The position numbers were made by a program, and so were the translations under genes. Under the pieces are notes generated by a model, which searched no databases, was not told the origin of the DNA, and saw only the letters and a program-made list of their open reading frames with translations. Below, one piece after another: positions 37,180-45,019 of a stretch of DNA of 61,967 nt (positions are counted from its first letter, which is position 1; every line of letters starts with the position of its first letter). The stretch lies in contig DUBU01000033.1 in the NCBI GenBank assembly GCA_012960155.1, positions 464 through 62,430 on the forward strand, given 5' to 3'. The DNA is from Micavibrio sp. GTDB lineage: Bacteria; Pseudomonadota; Alphaproteobacteria; Micavibrionales; Micavibrionaceae.

Positions 37180-38019
37180 TTACTGTGCGCTAAACTGGTT
37201 AAGGGGCGATGCGAAGTATTCGTCCGCCTCTGCCTTTGTAACGTCTTGGCCTGTCTCCCCAACGATTTGCCAATTCGCTGTCAGCAATCTCAGCGCATCT
37301 TCATAATCTGCGCTGTATATTTCAAGACTCGGCTGAGCTTCGATATCAGCCAAGAATTTCAAATAGGCTTCAACAGGTTCGTAGCGTCCTGATACAGCCA
37401 CAACGCGGCCACCATATTTATGGTACAGGTGCTGCGCGATATTCCACTGGCGCAAGAAACCTTCGGCCATTTCCTGCTCTGTATCAGCCATCATCTTAAA
37501 GAACTCAGGGGGCAATGACTCGCGCTGCTTGGCGCGCTGTGCGTAGAAGGTGATGCTGGTTTCCAGCGCTGTTTTCAGTTCCAGCAGGCTTTGCTTTTGC
37601 GGGGCTGTCAGATCGGGATTTTCCAGATGCTTATTCACTTCGGCCAACGTGCGCTGATCCTTTGCAAAATTGCTATCCAGCTTTGATTTAAAGGCACTGT
37701 TGTAATCAGTTACCTCCTGCGCTGTCGAGCTAATCGCATCACCGAATTCATGGCTTAACGCAGTATCCCAAATGATTGTGCCCAGACGATCCAGACGGCG
37801 CTGCTGCAGCGCCACGGCAGGATCAATGCCATTGGCTTTATACTCCTGTGCAACATCATCTTGAGCTTCATCGCTAATTTCCACTTCGGCGCGGCAGACT
37901 ACTCTATCATGAATACGAGCTACAACTTCGCAGCTTCCCATTGCCAGTTCCTGCGCTTTTGCCGCGGATGGAAACGTCATAATGCTGAGAAGCAATGCTG
38001 TTCTTAACCAATGGTGCAT
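37180..38019 (-). CDS. Unknown secreted helical protein
   Basis: A 279-residue protein with AAGG before the ATG. A signal peptide (LLLSIMTFPSAAKA) is followed by QELAMGSCEVV. The rest is helical with Gln/Glu-rich stretches (YAQRAKQRESLPPEFFKMMA). The order of short segments recalls the N-terminal domain of SurA-like chaperones, but there is no PPIase domain. No family is recognised. It converges with the receiver-deaminase gene 3 bases away. Confidence 0.65.
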   Translation of the reverse strand: MHHWLRTALLLSIMTFPSAAKAQELAMGSCEVVARIHDRVVCRAEVEISDEAQDDVAQEYKANGIDPAVALQQRRLDRLGTIIWDTALSHEFGDAISSTAQEVTDYNSAFKSKLDSNFAKDQRTLAEVNKHLENPDLTAPQKQSLLELKTALETSITFYAQRAKQRESLPPEFFKMMADTEQEMAEGFLRQWNIAQHLYHKYGGRVVAVSGRYEPVEAYLKFLADIEAQPSLEIYSADYEDALRLLTANWQIVGETGQDVTKAEADEYFASPLNQFSAQ

Positions 38020-38101
38020 ATTATGTGCCTTAATACTTGATAAGTCGGACAGTTTCGTTCATTTCTATATATGAACGTAAAAAATAACCAGCGTAGAATC
38101 C

Positions 38102-38497
38102 ATGTCTATATTCAGCTTTTTAGGGGTTTTATCCCCTGCCCATATTAATCTGGTCACACTGTTTAGCGGTGGCAAGCGCATTGGCGTTGACGGTTCCGGT
38201 AACAAATACTACGAAGCCGCACCGCGCAAAGGCTACAAGCGCCCACGTCGTTGGGTCATGTATAACGGCACGCCTGAAGCGACAAAAGTACCACCTGAAT
38301 GGCATGGCTGGCTGCACCACCAGACGAACGAAGTTCCCGGCGAATCATCCACATCATTCCGCCGCAAATGGCAACAGCCGCATAAGCCTAACCTGACCGG
38401 TACTGATGGTGCCTACAGACCACCCGGTCACGTGCTGGAAAGTGGCAAGCGCGATAAGGCTACAGGCGATTATGAGGCATGGACACCATCTGAATGA
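38102..38497 (+). CDS. NDUFA12-family complex I accessory protein
   Basis: A 131-residue protein matching the bacterial homologue of mitochondrial complex I subunit NDUFA12. GKRIGVDGSGNKYYEAAP, then RRWVMYNGTPEATKVPPEWHGWLHHQTNEVP is the family core. A basic tail follows with Lys/Pro (QQPHKPNLTGT). The protein binds complex I on the cytoplasmic side. The family is largely alphaproteobacterial and mitochondrial, which supports the host assignment. It is followed by mlaD after 45 bases. Confidence 0.93.
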   Translation: MSIFSFLGVLSPAHINLVTLFSGGKRIGVDGSGNKYYEAAPRKGYKRPRRWVMYNGTPEATKVPPEWHGWLHHQTNEVPGESSTSFRRKWQQPHKPNLTGTDGAYRPPGHVLESGKRDKATGDYEAWTPSE

Positions 38498-38541
38498 TGT
38501 CCTATAAAGAAAGTCTTATTACTTCAGGGGTCTTGGATTAA

Positions 38542-39006
38542 ATGAAAAGAAGTGTAATCGAAACTGTTTTGGGCGCTGTGGTACTGCTGGTGGCAGCGGT
38601 TTTCCTGTTCTATAGCTACAAAACAGCCAATGTGCGCAGTGTTAGCGGTTACGAGATCGTTGCTGATTTTTCAGGCATTGGCGGTTTGGCCGTTGGTGAT
38701 GAAGTACAGATCAGCGGTGTTAAGGTTGGTTCTGTGACAGCTGTTAAGCTTGATGCCGAAAGCTACCTAGCACGCGTTCATATGAGCATTGATCCTGATA
38801 TTGAAATCCCTGAAGACACAGCCGCACTGATCAGCAGCGAAAGCCTGCTAGGTGGAAAGTATCTGGCACTAGAGCCTGGTGCGTCAACAGAGATGCTGGG
38901 CAAAGGTGGCCGCGTTCCTTATACACAGGCACCGCAAAATCTGGAGCAGTTGCTCGGTCAGTTCATCTTTAACATGCAAAATAGTGATGATGGCAGCGAG
39001 ATTTAA
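38542..39006 (+). CDS. mlaD: MlaD-type lipid-transport MCE protein
   Basis: A 154-residue protein anchored by one N-terminal helix (VLGAVVLLVAAVFLFY) and carrying a single MCE domain: YEIVADFSGIGGLAVGDEVQ, VKVGSVTAVKLD and SSESLLGGKYLALEPG. MlaD forms the hexameric ring of the MlaFEDB retrograde phospholipid transporter. The other mla genes are not in the window. The reading frame of the next gene starts inside its last codons. Confidence 0.93.
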   Translation: MKRSVIETVLGAVVLLVAAVFLFYSYKTANVRSVSGYEIVADFSGIGGLAVGDEVQISGVKVGSVTAVKLDAESYLARVHMSIDPDIEIPEDTAALISSESLLGGKYLALEPGASTEMLGKGGRVPYTQAPQNLEQLLGQFIFNMQNSDDGSEI

Positions 39007-39529
39007 TATCCGCAAATTCGTTCTTGGCCTGACCGCCTGCATGGTTATGTTGCCATCCGCAGCCCGTGCGGAGATGACGGATTATCCGATCATCAAATTA
39101 CAGTCCCTTGATAAAATCACTGCACGTACCATGACGTTTGAAGCACGCGTGGGCAGTACGGTCAAATTCGGCCCGCTTTATATCAAGATCCGCTCCTGCC
39201 GTAAGGCACCGCCAATTGAAACACCTGAGTCTGCGGCATTCCTGCAAATCTGGGAAGTCACACCCAAGGATGAATCCAAATGGGTATTCAGTGGCTGGAT
39301 GTTTGCGTCATCCCCTGCGCTTTCGCCAATGGATCATCCTATCTATGACGTCTGGGTATTAGATTGCCTGGAAGAGAAGACAGGCACAGCTGATAACGAC
39401 ACACCAGCTAAAACCGAAGAAGAAACGCCTGCAGAACATCAGGATGATGGCGAAATCAGCGATGATGCGGCAGCGGCCACGGCACCTAAAGAATCACCAA
39501 GCGAAGAAGCTGAAGCGGCTACGGACTAA
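38987..39529 (+). CDS. Secreted DUF2155-family protein
   Basis: About 180 residues from the ATG at 38987 (a second ATG at 38990 and a GTG at 38984 are alternatives), overlapping mlaD by 20 bases. A signal peptide (FVLGLTACMVMLPSAARA) leads into DYPIIKLQSLDKITARTMTF. The DUF2155 core has IKIRSCRKAPPIETPES, FLQIWEV and WVFSGWMFASSPALSP, ending in PIYDVWVLDC. The C-terminal 50 residues are a Glu/Ala-rich low-complexity tail. The family is periplasmic, of unknown role, and found beside aat/accC in alphaproteobacteria, as here. Confidence 0.93.
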   Translation: MMAARFNIRKFVLGLTACMVMLPSAARAEMTDYPIIKLQSLDKITARTMTFEARVGSTVKFGPLYIKIRSCRKAPPIETPESAAFLQIWEVTPKDESKWVFSGWMFASSPALSPMDHPIYDVWVLDCLEEKTGTADNDTPAKTEEETPAEHQDDGEISDDAAAATAPKESPSEEAEAATD

Positions 39530-39547
39530 CTCTTTTATTAAACGCAC

Positions 39548-39570
39548 AAAAAAAGAGCGCTGCTGCGCCC
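39548..39570 (-). terminator. Rho-independent terminator, minus strand
   Basis: On the minus strand, GGGCGC, loop AGCA and GCGCTC (one G-U pair) are followed by seven T. It lies just after the small gene at 39621-39797 and would end its transcript. Confidence 0.6.
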
Positions 39571-39620
39571 TGTTAGTCTGTCGTTCAACCATTCAAAACT
39601 CTAGTCAGTAGAAAAATAAA

Positions 39621-39797
39621 TTAGGCTACTGCCGGTTTGGCGATAGCATCCGCAATTGCATTTACGGCTGTGGCGGCTGTCTCAGCAGGTTCGTGGGTTG
39701 TTCCTGCGCTCTGTTCAGCGAACACACTGGTCACGCCGCGAGATGTTAGGATGTCGCTTGCAAATCTGTCCAGTTCTGTAGCCGCAAAAATAGCCAT
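39621..39797 (-). CDS. Small Ala/Thr-rich protein, possibly CtrA-controlled
   Basis: About 58 residues from ATG 39797; a TTG at 39809 is also in frame. The sequence is Ala/Thr-rich (AETAATAVNAIADAIAKPA) with no membrane segment. No clear ribosome binding site precedes either start, which is a weakness. It has a minus-strand promoter (TTGACA at 39873-39868, TAAAGT at 39849-39844) and the terminator just described, so a transcript of about 290 bases is plausible. It could therefore be a small RNA rather than a protein gene. Confidence 0.4.
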   Translation of the reverse strand: MAIFAATELDRFASDILTSRGVTSVFAEQSAGTTHEPAETAATAVNAIADAIAKPAVA

Positions 39798-39843
39798 AGC
39801 CGTACTCAATTCGTTAATAATTTCTTACTTTTGGAGTATTACC

Positions 39844-39887
39844 ACTTTAACAATTAATTAACGTAATGTCAACTTTTTGTTAATTAA
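39844..39887 (-). promoter_or_regulatory. Minus-strand promoter with CtrA-like box and 9-base inverted repeat
   Basis: On the minus strand, TTGACA (39873-39868) and TAAAGT (39849-39844) are 18 bases apart. Within the spacer is TTAA-N7-TTAAC (39847-39862), the CtrA-binding pattern. TTAATTAAC (39854-39862) and GTTAATTAA (39879-39887) form a 9-base inverted repeat. The DNA is very AT-rich, so chance matches are possible. Confidence 0.4.
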
Positions 39888-39935
39888 GTGCTCAAATAAC
39901 TGATTTTATGAAAGAAAATTATCAAATCACATCGT

Positions 39936-40592
39936 CTATTTTGACGTTCTGTTCTGCAAATAATCGTTTACAAGCGCCGATTCTGAGATATTTTCGAGCT
40001 GAAAATCTGGTTGATCGTACAAGCATTGCGCCAAAATTGCGCGATACTCATTGCGGCTGACCTCGTAAATACCAAACTGCTCCAGATGCGGATTGGTAAA
40101 TTGAGTGTCCAGAATGCTATATCCTCCCTTCCATAGCCGTGCACATAGATGTACCAGCGCCACTTTACTAGCATCATCGGCGCGGGAGAACATGCTCTCC
40201 CCCATAAAGGCACCGCCGATGGCTAAACCGTAGAGTCCGCCAACCAGTTTATCGCCGTCCCAAGCCTCCACAGAACGCGCAAAACCCGCCCTATGCAAAG
40301 CGACAAACAAATCACGAATACCTTGGTTAATCCATGTCTCAGGACGATCAGCAGCGGTTTCGGCACAGCCATCAATAACGTCTTCGAAGGCTGTATCAAT
40401 ACGAATGTCATAGGGCGCTTGGCGTACTGTTTTCAGCAGCTTTTTAGGAATATGGAGCGCGGAGATAGAGAGCTGCCCACGCATCGGAGGGTCATACCAG
40501 TGAAACTCAGGTGATGTGCGGCTATCTGCCATCGGAAATAGTCCGCAGGCATAACCGTTTAGCACATCAGCAATGGTGATCTCTTCACTCAT
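39936..40592 (-). CDS. aat: Leucyl/phenylalanyl-tRNA-protein transferase
   Basis: It attaches Leu or Phe to proteins with N-terminal Lys or Arg, marking them for ClpSAP. At 218 residues it has normal length. ADVLNGYACGLFPMAD is the family start, EFHWYDPPMRGQL follows, then WINQGIRDLFVALHRAGFARSVEAW and GGLYGLAIGGAFMGESMFS, and DTQFTNPHLEQFG near the end. It converges with the DUF2155 gene and lies after accC and accB on the same strand, the usual alphaproteobacterial arrangement. Confidence 0.96.
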   Translation of the reverse strand: MSEEITIADVLNGYACGLFPMADSRTSPEFHWYDPPMRGQLSISALHIPKKLLKTVRQAPYDIRIDTAFEDVIDGCAETAADRPETWINQGIRDLFVALHRAGFARSVEAWDGDKLVGGLYGLAIGGAFMGESMFSRADDASKVALVHLCARLWKGGYSILDTQFTNPHLEQFGIYEVSRNEYRAILAQCLYDQPDFQLENISESALVNDYLQNRTSK

Positions 40593-40637
40593 GCGGTTAG
40601 TGTGGCAGAGTTTTTAAACCGTGTTAAGGGAATGCTG

Positions 40638-41999
40638 TTAAGCGGCCTTGGCAGCTTCGGCTTTTTCTTCGAGAACCTTTTCCAGCCAGTGAATATTGTA
40701 ATCCCCTGATGTGAAAGCTTCTTGCTCGGAGATCCAGTAATGCAGCGGCAGTGTGGTTTTCACGCCATCAACAACTGTTTCCACGATAGCACGACGCAGA
40801 CGGCGGATCGCTTCTTCACGGTTACGGCCATGAACGATCAGCTTGCCTACCATAGAGTCGTAGTAAGGCGGAATTGCGTAGCCACCATAAATGGCCGAAT
40901 CAAAGCGCACACCCAGACCACCCGGAGAGTGGAACTGTGTGATTTTACCTGGTGACGGCATGAATGTGTCAGGGTCCTCAGCGTTAATGCGGACTTCGAT
41001 CGCATGACCACGCAGGCGAATGCGGTCCTTGTTCACGCTCAGCTCCTCACCCGCTGCTACGCGGATTTGCTCGGCGATCAAGTCAATGCCTGTGATCATT
41101 TCCGTTACAGGGTGTTCCACCTGAATACGGGTGTTCATTTCCATGAAATAGAACTTGCCGTCTTCGTACAAGAATTCGATTGTACCTGCGCCGCGGTAAC
41201 CCATTTTGCGGATCACATCGGCCGCCAAAGAACCGATAGCATCACGCTCTTCTTCGCTGAGCGCAGGAGACGGTGCTTCTTCCACCAGTTTCTGGTGACG
41301 ACGCTGGATAGAACAGTCACGCTCACCTAAATGGATAGCGTTACCATGCTCATCGCCGAAAATCTGGATTTCGATGTGACGCGGCTTTGTCAGGTATTTC
41401 TCCATGTAAACCGTATCATCACCAAAGTTTGCTTTGGCTTCTGTACGCGCTGTTTTGAAGGCTTCTTCAAACTCTTCAGGCTTTTTAACAACCTTCATGC
41501 CCTTACCACCGCCGCCTGAGGCTGCTTTGATCAGGACTGGATAACCAACTTCTTCAGCGAATTTCTGACCTTCTGCAACACTCTCGATCGCGCCGTCAGA
41601 GCCGGGAACAACAGGAAGGCCTAGCGCCTTCACAGTTTGCTTGGCTGTTACCTTATCACCCATCGTTTCGATGTGTTCAGGCTTAGGACCGATAAACACG
41701 AAACCGTGCTCTTCGATCATGCGCGCAAATTGTGCGTTTTCAGATAAGAAACCGTAACCGGGATGAATTGCATCAGCATTGGTCAATGCGGCAGCAGACA
41801 AAATAGATGGAATATTCAAATAGCTGTCTTTGCTGGATGCCGGCCCGATACAGACACTTTCATCAGCAAGACGCACCGCCATGGACGTGGCATCAGCTGT
41901 TGAGTGAACAACGACGGACTGGATCCCCATCTCACGGCAGGCACGGATAATACGCAGTGCGATTTCGCCCCTGTTGGCTATCAGAATCTTCTTAAACAT
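40638..41999 (-). CDS. accC: Biotin carboxylase subunit of acetyl-CoA carboxylase
   Basis: It carboxylates the biotin of AccB using ATP and bicarbonate. At 453 residues it is the standard AccC. The start is [20 protein letters not shown]. The ATP-grasp glycine loop is [16 protein letters not shown], and [29 protein letters not shown] and [12 protein letters not shown] complete the active site. It follows accB after 6 bases and precedes aat after 45 bases, on one transcript. Confidence 0.97.
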   Translation of the reverse strand: MFKKILIANRGEIALRIIRACREMGIQSVVVHSTADATSMAVRLADESVCIGPASSKDSYLNIPSILSAAALTNADAIHPGYGFLSENAQFARMIEEHGFVFIGPKPEHIETMGDKVTAKQTVKALGLPVVPGSDGAIESVAEGQKFAEEVGYPVLIKAASGGGGKGMKVVKKPEEFEEAFKTARTEAKANFGDDTVYMEKYLTKPRHIEIQIFGDEHGNAIHLGERDCSIQRRHQKLVEEAPSPALSEEERDAIGSLAADVIRKMGYRGAGTIEFLYEDGKFYFMEMNTRIQVEHPVTEMITGIDLIAEQIRVAAGEELSVNKDRIRLRGHAIEVRINAEDPDTFMPSPGKITQFHSPGGLGVRFDSAIYGGYAIPPYYDSMVGKLIVHGRNREEAIRRLRRAIVETVVDGVKTTLPLHYWISEQEAFTSGDYNIHWLEKVLEEKAEAAKAA

Positions 42000-42005
42000 G
42001 GTGTC

Positions 42006-42473
42006 TTACTCGATTACCATCAAAACATCACCGAACTCGACAGGCTCGGCATTTTCAACCAGAATCTGTGTCACAGTGCCTGATTTATGGGCTTTGATCG
42101 GGTTCATCACCTTCATCGCCTCAATAATCACCAATGTGTCACCTTCATTGACTGTCTTGCCTTTGGACACGAATGGAGGTGTGCCTGGCTCTGACTGCAG
42201 ATAAACCGTACCAACCATTGGTGAAGATACAGCACCGGGGTGATCCTGCACTGTGGCAGATGGCGCCTGTGTATTGGCTGGTTGTGGTGTTGTTGGATCT
42301 GATTCCATGGACATCGCGCTAGCAGGACCTGCAATTGCTGTACCGCCTGATACAACCATGCCGCCTTTATTTACGCGGATCATCTGTTCGCCTTCCGCTA
42401 CTTCGATTTCGCTTAGTCCTGTTTCGTCCAGGAGTTCTGCTAATTTGCGGATCGCGCCTTCATCAATCTTCAT
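42006..42473 (-). CDS. accB: Biotin carboxyl carrier protein
   Basis: A 155-residue protein. An N-terminal helical part (IRKLAELLDETGLSEIEVAE) binds AccC, followed by an Ala/Pro linker (about 55-80). The C-terminal biotinyl domain contains SSPMVGTVYLQSEPGT and the biotinylation site IIEAMKVMNPIKA. The first genes of the fatty-acid pathway, accB and accC, form an operon here. A strong promoter lies upstream on the same strand. Confidence 0.96.
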   Translation of the reverse strand: MKIDEGAIRKLAELLDETGLSEIEVAEGEQMIRVNKGGMVVSGGTAIAGPASAMSMESDPTTPQPANTQAPSATVQDHPGAVSSPMVGTVYLQSEPGTPPFVSKGKTVNEGDTLVIIEAMKVMNPIKAHKSGTVTQILVENAEPVEFGDVLMVIE

Positions 42474-42530
42474 CTAAACAAGCTTCTCGTTGTTAAACCA
42501 TAGTACTCGAATATTAATTCAATGGTCTTG

Positions 42531-42557
42531 ATTATAGAAGATTGTGACAAATGTCAA
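42531..42557 (-). promoter_or_regulatory. Promoter of the accB-accC-aat operon
   Basis: On the minus strand, perfect TTGACA (42557-42552) and perfect TATAAT (42536-42531) are separated by 15 bases, a little short. The accB start codon is about 60 bases downstream of the -10. A hairpin CGGAC/GTCCG with trailing T-rich DNA lies further upstream at 42617-42645. Confidence 0.6.
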
Positions 42558-42723
42558 AACGTTCTCTTAGAAACACACATATTCATGCGCGGACAACTCT
42601 GTTTTTGTCGTTAATCCGGACTTGCAACGGTCCGAATTTTATTTTAGGATTTTGTAATAAAAAAATAAAAAAGACATCCAATTAAACATAATTGATCGTC
42701 GAAGTTGAACAGGGAGTAATGAT

Positions 42724-42759
42724 ATGTCTAAAGCCTACAATGGGCCTCCATTCCTATGA
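42724..42759 (+). CDS. 11-codon leader ORF inside the structured RNA
   Basis: AGGGAG (42711-42716) lies seven bases before an ATG. The frame encodes MSKAYNGPPFL and stops at TGA (42757-42759). The start codon lies inside the closing stem of the rod, and a double Pro precedes the stop. Translation or stalling on this peptide could change the fold of the downstream RNA. There are no runs of one regulatory amino acid as in classical attenuators. Confidence 0.4.
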   Translation: MSKAYNGPPFL

Positions 42760-42901
42760 CATTTTGCGGAATACTCATCGGCGCGCCCTCGTCCCGATCG
42801 GCATAGTATTTCCCCAAGCATTACTCAGACATAAAAAGTTATAAGGCGGATAACCTTGTTGGCGTCCTCCCGCGCCGTTAATCCGCCAAAGCGCGAAACT
42901 T

Positions 42902-42926
42902 AAGAGCCTTCGGGCTCTTCTTTTTT
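42902..42926 (+). terminator. Rho-independent terminator of the structured RNA
   Basis: AAGAGCC, loop TTCG and GGCTCTT are followed by C and six T. It is 37 bases before the start codon of the next gene. Confidence 0.92.
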
Positions 42927-42963
42927 GGTTTTTCAAATACCATCCCGTGATAAAATAAGCGCC

Positions 42964-43698
42964 ATGACTGATTTGCATACCCTACATGGTCGCACGGGTG
43001 AAAAAGGCGGCGTTATCTTCTGGCTCTTTTTAGGCGTGGCGATGTTTGCTGCCCTGAACATGGCGTTTATGAATATCAACCGCGTAGGACAGCCCGGTGA
43101 TATGACAGAAGCCGATCGCCTGCGCGCGACAGATATCATGCAGTATGCCAACGCTGTGCAACGCGGCTTGCGCGTCATGAAAATCGAAGGCGTCAATGAT
43201 ACGAGTATCTGTTTTCATACTGATCAATGGGATCATAATGACTATGAATACTCCCCTGCTTGTGACGATCCGACCAATGTAGTGTTTGATCCGCGCGGGG
43301 GTTCAATCAGTTTTTCAGAGACTGTCGATGACTGGTTTGGTAATGCTTCGACATCTGCATCTATTAATGATGAAAACCTCTGGGTGTTTTCAGGCCGTCT
43401 GGAAGTTGAAAATGTCGGCACGGATGGCGGAGCAGGCACCAGTCAGGATGATAATACAGATCTTTTGATGGTCACAGCGCCCGTAAAGGATAATGTCTGC
43501 AAGGCTATTAACGAGATGCTGAATTATGATCCTGTCATACCTTCGGTGTCATCCGGTGTGCACGATTCTCTGGCCAATAATAAATTTGCCGGCGACTATA
43601 CCGCTGGTGCCAACAAGATCGGTGATTTCGGACGCGAGCGCTGCTTACATGATGATGAAGGCTTTAATTTCTATTATAAGGTGATTTTGGCGCGCTAA
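42964..43698 (+). CDS. Unknown protein with pilin-like N-terminus
   Basis: I start at ATG 42964 (244 residues); the frame extends upstream to 42925 but overlaps the terminator region. After a short basic leader (LHTLHGRTGEKGG) comes a single hydrophobic helix (VIFWLFLGVAMFAALNMAF, about 16-34). A soluble domain of 200 residues follows, rich in Asp, Asn and Ser, with four Cys. This layout resembles type IV pilins, but the prepilin cleavage site with its Glu at +5 is not evident, so this is only an architectural likeness. Its expression may depend on the structured leader just upstream. Confidence 0.6.
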   Translation: MTDLHTLHGRTGEKGGVIFWLFLGVAMFAALNMAFMNINRVGQPGDMTEADRLRATDIMQYANAVQRGLRVMKIEGVNDTSICFHTDQWDHNDYEYSPACDDPTNVVFDPRGGSISFSETVDDWFGNASTSASINDENLWVFSGRLEVENVGTDGGAGTSQDDNTDLLMVTAPVKDNVCKAINEMLNYDPVIPSVSSGVHDSLANNKFAGDYTAGANKIGDFGRERCLHDDEGFNFYYKVILAR

Positions 43699-43701
43699 GT
43701 T

Positions 43702-44925
43702 TTAAGTGTTATCGAGCTGGGCTCGATCAACTTCTTTTTCTACAAACTCCATGCCCGTGATTTCTTCAATCTCATCAACGGTTATGCGGAATTCCTGCAC
43801 GGTTTCTTCAGCGCGCTGCAGTATCTTGGGAAGCTCCTGAAAATGGCCACTCAGAAGATATTTCACATGGTTCAGCACATCATTTTCATACATGCGGATT
43901 ACCTTGATGTCCTTTAAAGGCACAGCAATACCCATGATCAGACGCTTATAGAGTGTCATCAAGCTTTCCAAAGAGTTGATCACCAGAAGCTTCTCTTTTA
44001 AATGAGAGAGTGAATCGAGCTTATATTGCATATATGGCAGGTGATATTTGGCAAGGAAGCCTTTGATCTTCTGCAAATCCTTGATGTCGCTGTTATAGGC
44101 CATATCGGTTTCGATCGGGCGCAGGAAGACGCGCCCTTCTTCACCTGTCAGCAACTCAACATTTTCCATGATCAACTTAAATAATGCGTTTGTTGTAGTT
44201 TCAACGTACTGCAAATTACTTTGCGTTGTCTTTTGATCTACGCCGAAACGGGATTTGGAATCGCTAATCTCTCGCAATGCCTTACGCAATTTACGTTCAT
44301 CCATGGTACGCAGCGCAGAATTGATTTTACGCATCAACGGTTCTGCTTTTTCCTTGCCGTATAGATTAACCAGCGCCTTTTTAATGTTGGTAAAGTAATC
44401 TTCGATTTTTTCCAGCATTTTGCGGGCTTCGCTCATGCGGTCCGTACGGGCAACCAAAAGCTGCTTTTCCTTGCGATAGCGGGCAATCATAATCCCGCTG
44501 TCAGCCGTCCATTTAATATTGCGGTAACTGCCAGTAGAGAGTTTGACTTCTTCGGCACGAATTTCGTCACGAAGCAGCGTCATAAAACGGTTTAAGTGCA
44601 TATAACAGGATGAGAACTCGGTGATATACGACTCAAGCTCATCTAGAACTTGTTCAGCATCCCTTTTGACCCGATCAGCGCCCTGATACTCTTTTTGGCC
44701 CGCAAAACGCGCTGTTTCACGACGAATCCAGTCGCGGGCATACTCGAAAAAATCCTTAAACTGCGCGCGCAGCCATGCTTCTTCAGCCTTGACCTCGACT
44801 TCGTCGTAATTATCGGCAATATGCTGCAGCCGTTCTTTCATGCGTGCCATGAAAGCCATTTCCACATGGGAAATGTCCGCATTCACGGGCAACCCCATAT
44901 CTTGCACAAAAGTCTCAGAACTCAT
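43702..44925 (-). CDS. Unknown 407-residue helical protein
   Basis: An almost entirely helical, charged protein with long coiled-coil stretches (MKERLQHIADNYDEVEVKAE, then MSEARKMLEKIEDYFTNIKK) and no signal peptide. A short less helical section lies at about 262-282 (GEEGRVFLRPIETDMAYN). No catalytic motif. It converges with the pilin-like gene 3 bases away. It could be a cytoplasmic scaffold or structural protein. I do not recognise the family. Confidence 0.7.
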   Translation of the reverse strand: MSSETFVQDMGLPVNADISHVEMAFMARMKERLQHIADNYDEVEVKAEEAWLRAQFKDFFEYARDWIRRETARFAGQKEYQGADRVKRDAEQVLDELESYITEFSSCYMHLNRFMTLLRDEIRAEEVKLSTGSYRNIKWTADSGIMIARYRKEKQLLVARTDRMSEARKMLEKIEDYFTNIKKALVNLYGKEKAEPLMRKINSALRTMDERKLRKALREISDSKSRFGVDQKTTQSNLQYVETTTNALFKLIMENVELLTGEEGRVFLRPIETDMAYNSDIKDLQKIKGFLAKYHLPYMQYKLDSLSHLKEKLLVINSLESLMTLYKRLIMGIAVPLKDIKVIRMYENDVLNHVKYLLSGHFQELPKILQRAEETVQEFRITVDEIEEITGMEFVEKEVDRAQLDNT

Positions 44926-45019
44926 CTAGTAACCCTTTTTACCCTGAACCATTCTACGCCGATCAGGTAAACAATATCCTACCAAAGCAGGTAATTTTAT
45001 TTCGTGGTAAGATATTGAT

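Larger units (their letters stand above)
42711..42926 (+). ncRNA. Structured RNA leader or independent small RNA ending in a terminator
   Basis: This compact, less AT-rich block in the 490-base gap between accB and the next gene folds into three parts. The first is a long rod: TATGTCT (42723-42729) pairs with AGACATA (42827-42833), AATG (42739-42742) with CATT (42819-42822), GGAATACT (42768-42775) with AGTATTTCC (42805-42813, one bulge), and ATCGG (42777-42781) with CCGAT (42794-42798). The second is a hairpin of GGCGGATAAC (42845-42854) with GTTAATCCGCC (42877-42887). The third is a terminator. It may be a cis-leader of the 42964 gene or a free RNA; I cannot match it to 6S, SRP, RNase P, tmRNA or any riboswitch I know. 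Confidence 0.6.

Noticed and set aside
42617-42645. Hairpin CGGAC/GTCCG followed by T-rich DNA
   Set aside because: No plus-strand gene lies immediately upstream to be ended by it, and the stem is only five base pairs; not called as a terminator.
42609-42885. The 10-mer CGTTAATCCG occurring at 42609-42618 and 42876-42885
   Set aside because: One copy is part of the second hairpin; two copies of a 10-mer 267 bases apart are not enough to call a repeat family.
42711-42926. 6S RNA, SRP RNA, RNase P RNA, tmRNA or a known riboswitch
   Set aside because: The rod-like shape recalls 6S RNA, but I find no conserved sequence core of any of these; kept only as an unassigned structured RNA.
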